Source: Limnobacter sp. (GTDB lineage: Bacteria > Pseudomonadota > Gammaproteobacteria > Burkholderiales > Burkholderiaceae_B). Taken from it: 44,736 bases of DNA. The translations under genes were made by a program, and so were the position numbers. The DNA is taken from NCBI GenBank assembly GCA_029866125.1, contig JARWZZ010000018.1, forward strand, positions 1 to 44,736, given 5' to 3'. This document shows, in pieces, positions 16,932 through 26,500 of this stretch (the first letter of the stretch is position 1; the number at the start of each line of letters is the position of its first letter). The notes beneath the pieces are model-generated. The model searched no databases. It had not been told where the DNA came from and saw only the letters and a list, made by a program, of their open reading frames with translations.

Positions 16932-17561
16932 TTACCTCGAATTTTGCGCCACAAATTCTTTAATACTTTCAGGCGCAAACAATGCGCTGATTTCCCGCAC
17001 TTTCTCGACAGTAAGCAACGCCGAGCTGTCATGCAGTTTGTCGCGTGAGGAAAAGTCCTTCCTAACCTGCCTTAAGCGCGACAGCACTTCCCCCGCCAAC
17101 TCGGGGTGCGTGTTTTGCACATGGCTAATGCCCAACACATCGGCCAAGGCTTCTTCAAACTGAACGTTGTCTTGAAACTTGGTGCCCAAGTGCTCTTCCA
17201 ACTTTTTGCGATACACCCAACGGTTGCTTGCTTGGCCCAGTAGGCAATGGGTTAACTCATGCCCCATGGAAAAGGATGTGAACGCATCTTTGTAAGCACT
17301 GTTGCTGTGATTAACCAAATAGGACCACAGCACCTTGGCATTGGAATCTTGATTGATGTGCACAAAGCAATACTTGCCATTGGCGCGGGTTAGGAAGGGC
17401 GATGGGTGCTCTTGGTCAATTTTTGAAATTCTCACCCGCTCTTGCTGCAGCCCATACTGCTCAGCAAACACGGGCACTTGGGCCTGTAGCTGGTCAGCCT
17501 CGGGCAGCTCAGCCCCGGTACCTGTCAAACTCAACATGCCAAACATCAACGCATTCCACAT
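16932..17561 (-). CDS. Secreted HExxH metalloprotease-like protein
   Basis: 209 residues from ATG 17561 (GGGAA seven bases upstream); the longer frame to 17753 runs into the divergent SDR gene and is rejected. A short hydrophobic N-terminus (MWNALMFGMLSLTGTGA) looks like a signal peptide. The zinc-binding motif is HELTH (H101, E102, H105), and EEALAD (about 136-141) could supply the third Glu ligand as in gluzincins. No known peptidase family is recognised, and the substrate is unknown. It converges on the repeat protein across a terminator and is divergent from the SDR at 17718. Confidence 0.65.
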   Translation of the reverse strand: MWNALMFGMLSLTGTGAELPEADQLQAQVPVFAEQYGLQQERVRISKIDQEHPSPFLTRANGKYCFVHINQDSNAKVLWSYLVNHSNSAYKDAFTSFSMGHELTHCLLGQASNRWVYRKKLEEHLGTKFQDNVQFEEALADVLGISHVQNTHPELAGEVLSRLRQVRKDFSSRDKLHDSSALLTVEKVREISALFAPESIKEFVAQNSR

Positions 17562-17717
17562 TGCCAAATTCCCGTCGTTTCTTGATAAGGGAATGACGGT
17601 GCAAACAGGGCGCAAGCAGATGCGTAATTCAGGTGAATGACCCAATCGGGGTCGCTCGCCTCGTGTCACAATCCAAAGCAAATATTCAAGGCAAACCAAT
17701 ACGAAAGGAAAAGTGCG

Positions 17718-18425
17718 ATGGAATTCGAAGAGGAAGGTCAGCCCCAAGGCCAAGTGGTTATTGTTTCAGGCGCCGCCGGGTTTTTAGGCCAAGCCGTTGC
17801 TGAGTATTTGGGCAACCTAGGCTGCCGCTTGATGTTGATTGACTTGCACCAACCGCCTTGGGATGGGGAGGCCGACGCAGTGTCCATCGGCAATGTGGAC
17901 TTAACCCAGCCAGAGCATGCGCAAGAAGTGGTGGCGCAAACCATGCAGTATTTTGGGCAGGTGGACGCGGTGGTTAACATTGCTGGGGGCTTTGCGTTTG
18001 AAGAGCAAGCAGAGTCCAGCCTAGAAACTTGGGACTCCATGTATGCCATCAACGTACAAACCACGGTGAACATGTGCCAAGCGGTGTTGCCCGTGTTTCA
18101 GGAACAGCAGGGCGGCATAATAGTCAACATTGGCGCAGCCGCTGCAGCCAAGGCCAATGCGGGAATGGGCGCTTATGCCGCCAGCAAGTCTGCCGTGTTG
18201 CGTTTAACCGAGGCCATTGCCGAAGAAAACAAGCACTTGGGTATCCGTGCCAATGCCTTATTGCCCAGCATATTAGACACCCCCACCAACCGCGATGCGA
18301 TGCCAGACACTGACCCCTCCTTGTGGGTAAGCCCGCAGTCTTTGGCTGGGGTGATTGCATTTTTACTGTCAGATGCGGCTGCCGACATTACCGGTTCGGC
18401 TATACCCGTAACCGGAAGGGTTTAG
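17718..18425 (+). CDS. SDR-family oxidoreductase
   Basis: 235 residues from ATG 17718, which has AAAGGAAAAG upstream; the longer frame from 17637 lacks a ribosome site and overlaps the divergent promoter region. NAD(P)-dependent short-chain dehydrogenase with SGAAGFLG as the glycine motif (first residue Ser instead of Thr), NIAGG, and a complete YAASK catalytic pair. The C-terminal part is typical of FabG-like SDRs (ITGSAIPVTGRV). The substrate is unknown. The USP gene promoter begins about 50 bases after its stop. Confidence 0.85.
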   Translation: MEFEEEGQPQGQVVIVSGAAGFLGQAVAEYLGNLGCRLMLIDLHQPPWDGEADAVSIGNVDLTQPEHAQEVVAQTMQYFGQVDAVVNIAGGFAFEEQAESSLETWDSMYAINVQTTVNMCQAVLPVFQEQQGGIIVNIGAAAAAKANAGMGAYAASKSAVLRLTEAIAEENKHLGIRANALLPSILDTPTNRDAMPDTDPSLWVSPQSLAGVIAFLLSDAAADITGSAIPVTGRV

Positions 18426-18473
18426 GAGTAAAACGATCGATGTAGCCTAGCTATTGAGTGACCGAACCCCTTG

Positions 18474-18502
18474 GGAACTACCTACCATTGCCTGACCACC
18501 TA
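18474..18502 (+). promoter_or_regulatory. Hrp-box-like ECF sigma promoter before the USP gene
   Basis: GGAACT (18474-18479), 16 bases, then CCACCTA (18496-18502). The known HrpL consensus is GGAACC-N15/16-CCACNNA, so only one defined base differs. Transcription from it would start near 18508-18512, which leaves the TTG at 18510 without a leader and supports ATG 18552 as the start codon. Confidence 0.6.
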
Positions 18503-18551
18503 ACTGAAATTGGCCTTAAAAAATATAAGCTTAAACAAGGTGGTGGGGAAA

Positions 18552-21461
18552 ATGACGGGAAGTCTTAAGGTTGGTGGTTCGGGATTGGGGAAGGATTTTG
18601 ACGGCTGGCGTTCAGGTACTCCCGACACTGTTCCGCCAAGCTCAGAAGGTTCTCGAAGTAACAGTCCAGCCGTTTCGAGTTCGCAACTTAAAAACCCAGC
18701 GCCTCGGGATAAGGTAATGGGCAACCCCCGTGTGGGTTTGAGCAGTGACCGTGCGGTGGCACTCGTTGGTAAAGGCGCAGGTTCCGAAGGGTTTACCTAT
18801 ATCCATGCCAACCTAATTGAGGCTTGTACAGCCACCCAAAGCGGGCATGAGTCGTCCAAAATGCGATGCTTGGGCCAAACGCCGGCGAAACTAAACTTGA
18901 CGGATCTTGGCCCGCAAGCCAGTGATCGTGATTTGCACCACATCGCAACCCTGCTAAATCAAGCGCATAAGTTGAAGGGGGACTCAAGTGAAAAATCCGC
19001 GCATATTACGCAGTTTTTATCCCCACTTGCATTCAATAACCCACTCCAGTCTAAAGACCGGGCCATGTCGAACCTGATTGGCCACTTTATTACAACTCAT
19101 GGCGGTAAATTGGGCGAGTATGAAATCATCAAAAAAGAGTTGGTTGATGGCTCTCACACAGATCTGTTGAGTGACTCTGGGCTAACCCGCAAGTTTCAAA
19201 TTCAATACCGCAAAGGAAGTGGAAGTGTTCAAACCGTGATTTTGACTGAACACGCTCCTGATTACAGAAATGGCCAAATGAGTACCGATGCAATTACCAA
19301 AGCTTTGAATGCCATTGGGGATGCAGACCCGGATGTGATGCTGAGCTACTTGGGCGTGGGGCGGGTTGCCATTATGCAGGTGGTGTTGGATGTACAAGCC
19401 CGAATCAAGATGCGTGGCCCTGAGCGATCAAGCGGTGACCGCACCATTGAGCAAATGTTGGATGAAGCCATCGAGAAAGTAGAGGCTGTAAGGGGCAGCT
19501 ATATCAGCAGAAAACCTGCTCAGAAGGACGCCATACTTGAGGTTTTACGGAACTATGTGCCGAAGTGGGATAAGGATATAGCAGCGGCGGCGAAGGCGGC
19601 CGTGCCAGCAGCGGAGATTAAAGCACCAATTGCTGTACCAGCAGTCGCACGTGGGGTTGGGTTTGCCGACCCTGTTGATTCAAGTGCTGACGTATCGAGA
19701 AGTAATACTCCCGACCCAAGCCCTACCGCCGCGAAGTCTGCCGCTGCTGTTGATCCACAGTCAGTAACCCCTTCCCCCGGACAGACTGTTCCAGCACCTG
19801 ATACTACTACGAGCAACGTCACCGCTGATGCCGCACCACCTCCTGCTGTTCCTGCCGCTGGTCCTGCCACTGTCGATACCGCTACTCCAGCCGCTGGTCC
19901 CGCTGCTCCTGCCTCTGTTCCTGCTACTGTCGATACCGCTCCACCTCCTGCTGGCCCAATTGCAGCTCAAGTCTCTGCTCCTTCCGCTACTGAGTCACCC
20001 GCACAGTCAGGCCAAATCATTCCGGCCTTGCATGTTCCCCTAGCACCTGTCCCTTTAACGAATTTAGGTAACACGTGTTACGCCAATTCAGCTTTCAAGT
20101 TTATGCACTGCTGGCTGGGCGATCACTTTAAAGTTCATCCCGATATTTCGAAGGGCAAGGACGGAAAGGAAGCTGAATCCTTCAGCGATCTACGGAAGGA
20201 GTTACAAAAGATTGTGGATAAACTAAAGGCGCCAACCGTGGAGCCTCCAGAGGAGTCATTGCTTGAATTCACTGAGGCGTTGACCAGCGGTAAACTTCCA
20301 ATACTTCAATCCGACTTACCTAGATTTAAACCAGGTAGACCGGAAGATGCGTCAGAGTTTGTCACTGCGGTTAAAGAAGCGATAGGGGTCAACAATATTA
20401 ACGAGGACTTCAATTCGCCATACTTTAAAGTTAAAAAGAGTGTGAGTCATGGTATTAAAATGACCAACGGCATTGAAACGAAAGCACCCAAATTACAATC
20501 GGATGGTGAGACTACTTATGTCTGGACGGAGTGGAAGGGTACGCCAATAGAATGGGATGACTCCGTCCCAAAGCTGGGACCCCAATTGCAACAAGTAAAG
20601 GGTGATGTGGTTTCAGGCGTACCAGTCTTCAAAGAGATGAATGCTTGGGTGCAAGACAGCTTGAAGAGCAGCGATAGTCCGATAGAGGAGTTCAAACTGG
20701 GGGCCTCTCTAGTCGATGACTCCGCTAAGGGGGGCGGGCTCCAAGTTACCGATGAAGTACGTGAGCGTATATTGAAAGACGCAGGCACCTTCGAGACTGG
20801 TTTAAGACTAACTAAGCTAACTGAGCATAAAACTCTCTGCATAGCCGATGCAAAAAAGCCATCAAAACTCGCTCTCAACTTGGTCACTTACTATAACGAA
20901 AATGGTGATCCGAACAGGCGAGCAGACCGCAAGGTTTTTGACCTAGATCCAATCAACCTGAATCAAGAGATTGAACTGACGGTTTATTGTGAGGACAAGG
21001 GATGTGACAAAACAATCAAGTACAAGCCAACAGCCTTTGTTTTTCATTACGGAAATATTATGGAAGATGGCCATTATTTTATGGTGGCCAAAGAGCCCCC
21101 TGCCAAAGGTGGAAAATGGGTTAAACACAGTGACCACACCATTACTACCCTAACCGACACGCAAGCCGCAGCATTTACGAGCAACGCGGCAAGAACAGGT
21201 GCACGTCCAACCTTGGTGTTGTTGCAGTCAACTGATTCGCTGGGTAAAGATGCCCCGCAGCCTACGGGTCGCGCTGCGCCTCCCAAAGCCCCCGCATTTT
21301 TTGAACGGCTGCCAGGGCAGCGGCCCAGAAATGCACACTCCAACCCTTCACGGGCAAATGCCAATAAAACGGATGATGCTGCTGCCCCGCAGCAGCGGCC
21401 AGTAGTCCAGCCGCCAACCCGAAAAGGTCGCCTTAACCGGATGTTTAAACGGAACCCCTAA
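18552..21461 (+). CDS. USP-type deubiquitinase-like protein, candidate secreted effector
   Basis: 969 residues from ATG 18552, with AAGGTGG eight bases upstream. The N-terminus (1-70) is Ser/Gly/Pro-rich with no signal peptide, as in type III effectors. An unrecognised domain (about 70-345) and a Pro/Ala/Val/Thr repeat linker (about 345-495) follow. The C-terminal domain (about 498-880) has the peptidase C19 boxes: NLGNTCYANSAF with Cys509, GHYFMVAK with His841, and WVKHSDHTI with Asp861 as the likely third residue. A CCxx-type zinc finger is only hinted at (YCEDKGCDK). The basic, Pro-rich tail ends in RMFKRNP. Bacteria lack ubiquitin, so the substrate is expected in a eukaryotic host or predator. 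Confidence 0.78.
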   Translation: MTGSLKVGGSGLGKDFDGWRSGTPDTVPPSSEGSRSNSPAVSSSQLKNPAPRDKVMGNPRVGLSSDRAVALVGKGAGSEGFTYIHANLIEACTATQSGHESSKMRCLGQTPAKLNLTDLGPQASDRDLHHIATLLNQAHKLKGDSSEKSAHITQFLSPLAFNNPLQSKDRAMSNLIGHFITTHGGKLGEYEIIKKELVDGSHTDLLSDSGLTRKFQIQYRKGSGSVQTVILTEHAPDYRNGQMSTDAITKALNAIGDADPDVMLSYLGVGRVAIMQVVLDVQARIKMRGPERSSGDRTIEQMLDEAIEKVEAVRGSYISRKPAQKDAILEVLRNYVPKWDKDIAAAAKAAVPAAEIKAPIAVPAVARGVGFADPVDSSADVSRSNTPDPSPTAAKSAAAVDPQSVTPSPGQTVPAPDTTTSNVTADAAPPPAVPAAGPATVDTATPAAGPAAPASVPATVDTAPPPAGPIAAQVSAPSATESPAQSGQIIPALHVPLAPVPLTNLGNTCYANSAFKFMHCWLGDHFKVHPDISKGKDGKEAESFSDLRKELQKIVDKLKAPTVEPPEESLLEFTEALTSGKLPILQSDLPRFKPGRPEDASEFVTAVKEAIGVNNINEDFNSPYFKVKKSVSHGIKMTNGIETKAPKLQSDGETTYVWTEWKGTPIEWDDSVPKLGPQLQQVKGDVVSGVPVFKEMNAWVQDSLKSSDSPIEEFKLGASLVDDSAKGGGLQVTDEVRERILKDAGTFETGLRLTKLTEHKTLCIADAKKPSKLALNLVTYYNENGDPNRRADRKVFDLDPINLNQEIELTVYCEDKGCDKTIKYKPTAFVFHYGNIMEDGHYFMVAKEPPAKGGKWVKHSDHTITTLTDTQAAAFTSNAARTGARPTLVLLQSTDSLGKDAPQPTGRAAPPKAPAFFERLPGQRPRNAHSNPSRANANKTDDAAAPQQRPVVQPPTRKGRLNRMFKRNP

Positions 21462-22065
21462 GCCCCTCAACAAAACTCGCAATCGCAAACTCGGCCTGTG
21501 GAATCAGCTCAAACGATTCGGGCGCTAGCACGTAATTCACAATCATTCCGTCAATCATGGAATGAAGGCCAATGGCGGCCATGCGGGGGTTTAGGTTTTG
21601 GGGCAGTTGGCCTTTGCGTATGGCGTTTGCAAAACCGGCTTCAATGTTGCTAATGCAGCCCTGGCGGCTTTGCAGGCGGCGTTCCCGCAGGGGTTGCAAG
21701 TCGCCCACCAGTTCAAGCTTCAGCATGGTGATTTCAAACACGCGTTGGGTGCGGGCTTCCAGCGCCAAGCTGCGCATCACGCGCATCGCGGACTCACACA
21801 CATGGGCCAAGGGGTCGTTGAGTGAGGCATCTTCCGACTTCTGGACGAACTCTTCCATCGGTAATGTGACGCGTTTCATCATTGCGTCAAACAAATCTGC
21901 TTTATTCTTGAAGTGCCAATAAATTGCGCCACGGGTTAGGCCCGCTGCTTTGGCTATGTCGTTGAGGGTGGAGCCAGACACACCTTTTTCAAGGAACACC
22001 AGCTCGGCTGTGTCCAAGATCAAGTTGCGAGTCTCGAGTGCCTCTTCTTTTGATTTGCGAACCAC
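21445..22065 (-). CDS. acrR: TetR-family efflux repressor, AcrR-like
   Basis: 206 residues with a typical AcrR/TtgR N-terminal helix-turn-helix (residues 11-57: LDTAELVFLEKGVSGSTLND, then GLTRGAIYWHFKNKADLF) and a C-terminal drug-binding helical domain. It is divergent from the acrA-acrB-oprM operon, and an AcrR-type operator lies between them, so it should repress the pump and itself until a ligand binds. Its 3' end overlaps the convergent USP gene by 17 bases, leaving no room for a terminator between them. Confidence 0.93.
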   Translation of the reverse strand: MVRKSKEEALETRNLILDTAELVFLEKGVSGSTLNDIAKAAGLTRGAIYWHFKNKADLFDAMMKRVTLPMEEFVQKSEDASLNDPLAHVCESAMRVMRSLALEARTQRVFEITMLKLELVGDLQPLRERRLQSRQGCISNIEAGFANAIRKGQLPQNLNPRMAAIGLHSMIDGMIVNYVLAPESFELIPQAEFAIASFVEGLRGSV

Positions 22066-22094
22066 AATTTATTTCCTGATTGCAAAAAACAATT

Positions 22095-22114
22095 TACATA
22101 CATTCGTGTATGTA
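22095..22114. promoter_or_regulatory. AcrR operator
   Basis: TACATACA-TTCG-TGTATGTA is a perfect 8-bp inverted repeat with a 4-base spacer, midway between acrR and acrA. It closely resembles the E. coli AcrR site (TACATACATT... ATGTATGTA). It supports the acrA start at ATG 22168 rather than 22123. Confidence 0.85.
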
Positions 22115-22167
22115 TGTAGTATATGACTTATCGTTCAGTAAATCAATACAGCCATCCAGGGTTAAAA

Positions 22168-23496
22168 ATGCACAACACAGCGTCCGGGGTTTTGCCCGCA
22201 GAATCCATAGAATCACCCACAAAGCCCAACCCAAGCTACAGCCAGTCATTCGCCCGCGCGTCTGTGGTGCCTGCTTTTGTTGTCACCCTCATCGCTTGTT
22301 TGGCTTTGGCCGGCTGTGGCAAGCAGGTGGATGCCCAAGGCCCAGGTGGCCCCGGCGGTGCACCGCAGGCTGCGCCTGTGCCGGTGGTGGAAATCAAGCC
22401 GCAGGATTTGGCTTTGACTTTTGAGTACCCCGCGCAGGTGTCGGGCTTTAAAGAGGTTGAAATCCGCGCCCGTGTGGCTGGTATTTTGGAGCGGCGTCAG
22501 TTTGAAGAGGGTGGCCGCGTGAAGCAGGGCCAGTCTATGTACGCGCTGGACAACGCCCCCTATGCAACCGCATTGACCAAAGCGTTGGCAGACGAAAAAG
22601 CCGCCGCTGTGCGTGTGGAACAAGCTGAACGTGACTTCAAACGCATAGAGCCTTTGCAAGCGAGCAAAGCGGTGTCGCAGGCTGAAATTGACAACGCAAA
22701 ATCTGCGCTGGATGTGTCCAAGGCCAATTTGGCGGTGGCGCAGGCCCAGGTGAAGGAAGCGCGTTTGAATTTGACTTACGCGCGTGTGGAGTCGCCCGTG
22801 ACGGGTGTTGCAAGCCGTTCTTTGAAGTCAGAGGGCAGCTTGATTTCTGGCCCGCAAGATTTGCTGACCACGGTCACCCAGGTGGACAAGGTGTATGTGA
22901 ATTTTGGAATTCCTGAAACCGACCACAACCGATTAAAGGCTGGCCAAGCGGATGGCAGTTTGCAAATACAACAAGGCGGTTTGTTGAAAGTGGAAGTGTT
23001 GGGCAGTGATGGAAAGCCCAAAGGTTTGGAGTCGCAACTGGCCTTTCAGGACGTGCGTGTAAACCCTGCCACCGGCACTGTGGATGCACGTGCTTTGTTG
23101 GGCAACCCCAAGGAAGTGCTTAGCCCCGGTCAGTTTGTACGGGTGCGTTTAAGTGGTGCGGTACAAAAAGCAGCAGTGCTGTTGCCCCAGCGTGCGGTGT
23201 TGCAAAGCCCCATGGGTGGAAAAATTGTGATGACGGTGGGTGCCGACAACAAAGTGGCCCCACGCCCGGTGGAAGTGGCGCAGTGGGCGGGTGACCAGTG
23301 GGTGGTCACCAAAGGTTTGCAGGTGGGCGACAAGGTCATGACGGATGGCTTTATGAAAGCACCACCCGGCACGCCAGTGCAGCCAGTTTTGGAGGGTGCT
23401 GAGCCTAAAGCCGAACTTAAAGCCGAACCCAAAGCCGAGCCGCCCAAGGCTGCTGAGCCAAAGCCTGCTGATGCCCAACCTGCTTCAGCCAAATAA
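22168..23496 (+). CDS. acrA: RND efflux periplasmic adaptor (AcrA/MexA family) lipoprotein
   Basis: 442 residues from ATG 22168; the ATG at 22123 is nearly on top of the operator. Membrane-fusion protein linking the AcrB-like pump to the outer-membrane channel. The lipobox LALAGC (Cys50) follows an unusually long polar N-terminus. Family segments are VSGFKEVEIRARVAGILERR (lipoyl/barrel part), a coiled-coil hairpin of about 85 residues, and TYARVESPVTGVAS. The C-terminal tail is a KAEP-type low-complexity repeat encoded by 12-bp DNA repeats (23401-23436), variable in such proteins. First gene of a three-gene operon. Confidence 0.93.
   Translation: MHNTASGVLPAESIESPTKPNPSYSQSFARASVVPAFVVTLIACLALAGCGKQVDAQGPGGPGGAPQAAPVPVVEIKPQDLALTFEYPAQVSGFKEVEIRARVAGILERRQFEEGGRVKQGQSMYALDNAPYATALTKALADEKAAAVRVEQAERDFKRIEPLQASKAVSQAEIDNAKSALDVSKANLAVAQAQVKEARLNLTYARVESPVTGVASRSLKSEGSLISGPQDLLTTVTQVDKVYVNFGIPETDHNRLKAGQADGSLQIQQGGLLKVEVLGSDGKPKGLESQLAFQDVRVNPATGTVDARALLGNPKEVLSPGQFVRVRLSGAVQKAAVLLPQRAVLQSPMGGKIVMTVGADNKVAPRPVEVAQWAGDQWVVTKGLQVGDKVMTDGFMKAPPGTPVQPVLEGAEPKAELKAEPKAEPPKAAEPKPADAQPASAK
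23401..23436 (+). repeat. 12-bp in-frame tandem repeats at the acrA 3' end
   Basis: GAGCCTAAAGCC, GAACTTAAAGCC and GAACCCAAAGCC follow each other and encode EPKA/ELKA/EPKA. A more degenerate continuation runs to the stop. Confidence 0.85.
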
Positions 23497-23511
23497 TAAG
23501 GGAGTGACCTG

Positions 23512-26500
23512 ATGTTTTCTCGCTTCTTTATTGACCGCCCTGTGTTTGCGGCGGTGCTGTCGATTTTTATCATGATTGCAGGCTTGGCCGCGATGACCGG
23601 CCTTCCTATTTCACGCTACCCTGAAATTGCGCCACCTCAAGTGCAAGTGCGTGCGGTGTACCCCGGTGCATCTGCATCGGTGTTGGAAAAAACCGTGGCC
23701 TCGCCCATCGAGAATGCCATCAACGGCGTGGAAGGCATGATGTACATGGAGTCCACCAGCTCGTCTGCAGGTGTGACTGAAATCAATGTGACTTTTGAAA
23801 TTGGAACCGACCCGGACCAGGCCGCCTTGAACGTGAACAACCGCGTCAAGCAGGTTGAAAACATTTTGCCGCAGGAAGTACGCAGGCAAGGCGTGACGGT
23901 CATTAAAGGCTCATCCAACTTTTTGCAGGTGTTGGCCTTTTATTCACCTGACGGCACCTATGACGATTTTTACACCTCCAACTATGTGACTTTGAACGTG
24001 CTGGATGCGATGAAGCGCATACCCGGCACCACCAACGTTCAAATTTTTGGTGCGAAGGATTACTCCATGCGCGTCTGGATTAAACCAGACCGTATGGCCC
24101 AGCTGAAGCTGACGGCTGGCGACATTGCACAAGCCATCAATGAGCAAAATGCGCAGTTTGCGGCGGGTAAAGTGGGGCAGGCCCCATTCCCAGCGGGGCA
24201 GGAATTGGTTTACACCATCACTGCGCAAGGCCGTTTGAGTACCGCAGAAGAGTTTGAAAATATTTTGGTGCGGGTGAATCCAGACGGCTCATCCCTGCGT
24301 TTGAAAGATGTGGCCCGGGTGGAGTTGGGCTCTCGCGATTACGACTTTATTGGCCGTATGAATGGCAAGCCCGCCACGCTGTTGGGTATTTTCCTGCAGC
24401 CGGGTGCCAACGCGCTGGATGTGGCTGAGGAAGTACAGGCCACCTTGGACAAACTGTCGCCCAACTTCCCCAAGGGGCTGACTTACGCAATACCTTACGA
24501 CACCACACAGTTTGTGAAAGTGTCCATCCGCGAGGTGATTAAAACCTTGGTGGAAGCGATGATTTTGGTGTTCATCGTGGTGTTTGTGTTCTTGCAAAAC
24601 TGGCGTGCCACCTTGATTCCCACTTTGGCGGTGCCTGTGTCGTTGATTGGTACTTTTGCGGGCATGTACTTGCTGGGTTATTCCATCAACATGTTGACCT
24701 TGTTTGGCATGGTGCTGTCCATCGGTATTGTGGTGGATGATGCGATTGTGGTGCTTGAAAACGTTGAGCGAATTATGCACGAGGAGGGTCTCAAAGCCCG
24801 CCAAGCCGCCATCAAAGCCATGAAGGAAGTGACTGGCCCGGTGATTGCAATTGTGCTGGTGCTGTCTGCCGTGTTTGTGCCAATTGCCTTCTTGGGTGGT
24901 TTGACCGGTGAGTTGTACCGACAGTTTGCCGTCACGATTGCAATTGCGGTGATTATTTCTGGCGTGGTGGCTTTGACTTTAACGCCCGCTTTGTGCGTGT
25001 TGATTTTGAAGGCAGAACACAAAAAACCAAACCGCTTTTTTGATGCATTCAACCGGGGTTTTGGCAAGCTTACTGCCAAGTACGTAGGCGGTGTGCGGTT
25101 TATGGCCATGCGCCCTGCATTGGGTATTACTTTGTTTTTGGTGATGGTGGCGTTGACTGCCGGTTTGTGGAAAGCCACGCCTGGGTCACTGGTGCCATCA
25201 GAAGACCAAGGTTATTACATTGCAGCAGTGTTTCTACCCGATGGCGCAACGCTTGAGCGGACTGACAAAGTCGTCAGCGGCGTGGTGGATCAAATCAAAG
25301 CCAACCCAGCCAATGAGTTTGCGATTGCATTCACCGGCTTGGACTTTTTGGGCGGCAGCTTTAAAAACAGCGCAGCCACCATGTTTATTACCCAAAAACA
25401 TTGGGATGAACGAAAGGACAATGTTGAGGCTTTGGTGGGCGAATTGTATGGCCGCACTGCAGGCGTGAAAGAAGGCTTGGTGTTGGCATTCCCACCCCCG
25501 CCGATTGACGGTTTGGGCCAAGCCGGTGGCTTTGAGTTTTGGATCCAAAGTAAAACTGATGCAAGCCCTGCAGAGTTGTCAGACGTGGTGCAAAAGTTTA
25601 TGGAAGAGGCGAAAAAAGAGCCTCGCTTGGCCGGTGTTCAAACCTTGTGGCGTGCCAACACTCCTCAATTGTTTGTGGATGTAGACCGGGAAAAAGCCCG
25701 CGCGATGGGCGTGAATTTGAACACGGTGTTTGACACATTGGCTGCCAGTTTGGGCACCTACTATGTGAATGACTTCAACAAGTTTGGCCGCACATGGCAG
25801 GTGTTGATGTCGGCTGACCAGCAGTACCGTAAAAGCCCTGAAGACATTGGTAACCTGTACGTGCGCTCCAACAAGGGCGAGATGATTCCCATCTCTGCTT
25901 TGGCCAAAGTCAGTTACTCTGCAGGCCCAGAAACCATGACCCGTTTCAACAACTTGCCTGCTGTGAAGTTGCTGGGCAATGGCGCGCCGGGCATTAGTTC
26001 GGGCGACGCATTAAAGGCGGTGGAAGATGTGGCTGCCAAGGTGCTTCCAGAAGGTTATGTGTATGACTTTTCTGGCGCGTCTTACCAAGAAAAGCGTGCC
26101 AGTGGCTCGTCCACCTACGCTTTGTTGTTGGGCGCGTTGATGGTGTTTTTGATTCTGGCTGCACAATATGAGCGCTGGGCGCTGCCATTGTCCGTATTGC
26201 TGGCCATGCCGTTTGGTATTTTTGGTGCGCTGCTGGCGGTGTGGATGAGGGACATGACCAACGATGTGTACTTCCAAATTGGCTTGGTGACTTTGTTGGG
26301 CTTGGCCGCTAAAAACGCGATTTTGATTGTGGAGTTTGCAGTGCTGAAACGCGAAGAAGGCATGAGCGCTTTTGATGCCGCAATTGAAGCCGCCCGTTTG
26401 CGCTTCCGCCCCATTTTGATGACCTCGCTTGCGTTTATTCTGGGCGTGGTGCCACTCGCATTTTCCAGCGGAGCGGGCGCGGGTGCGCGCACGGCGGTGG

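Noticed and set aside
18510..18551. TTG start giving a 983-residue USP protein
   Set aside because: No ribosome site, and the predicted transcript start lies on top of it; ATG 18552 has AAGGTGG at a good distance.
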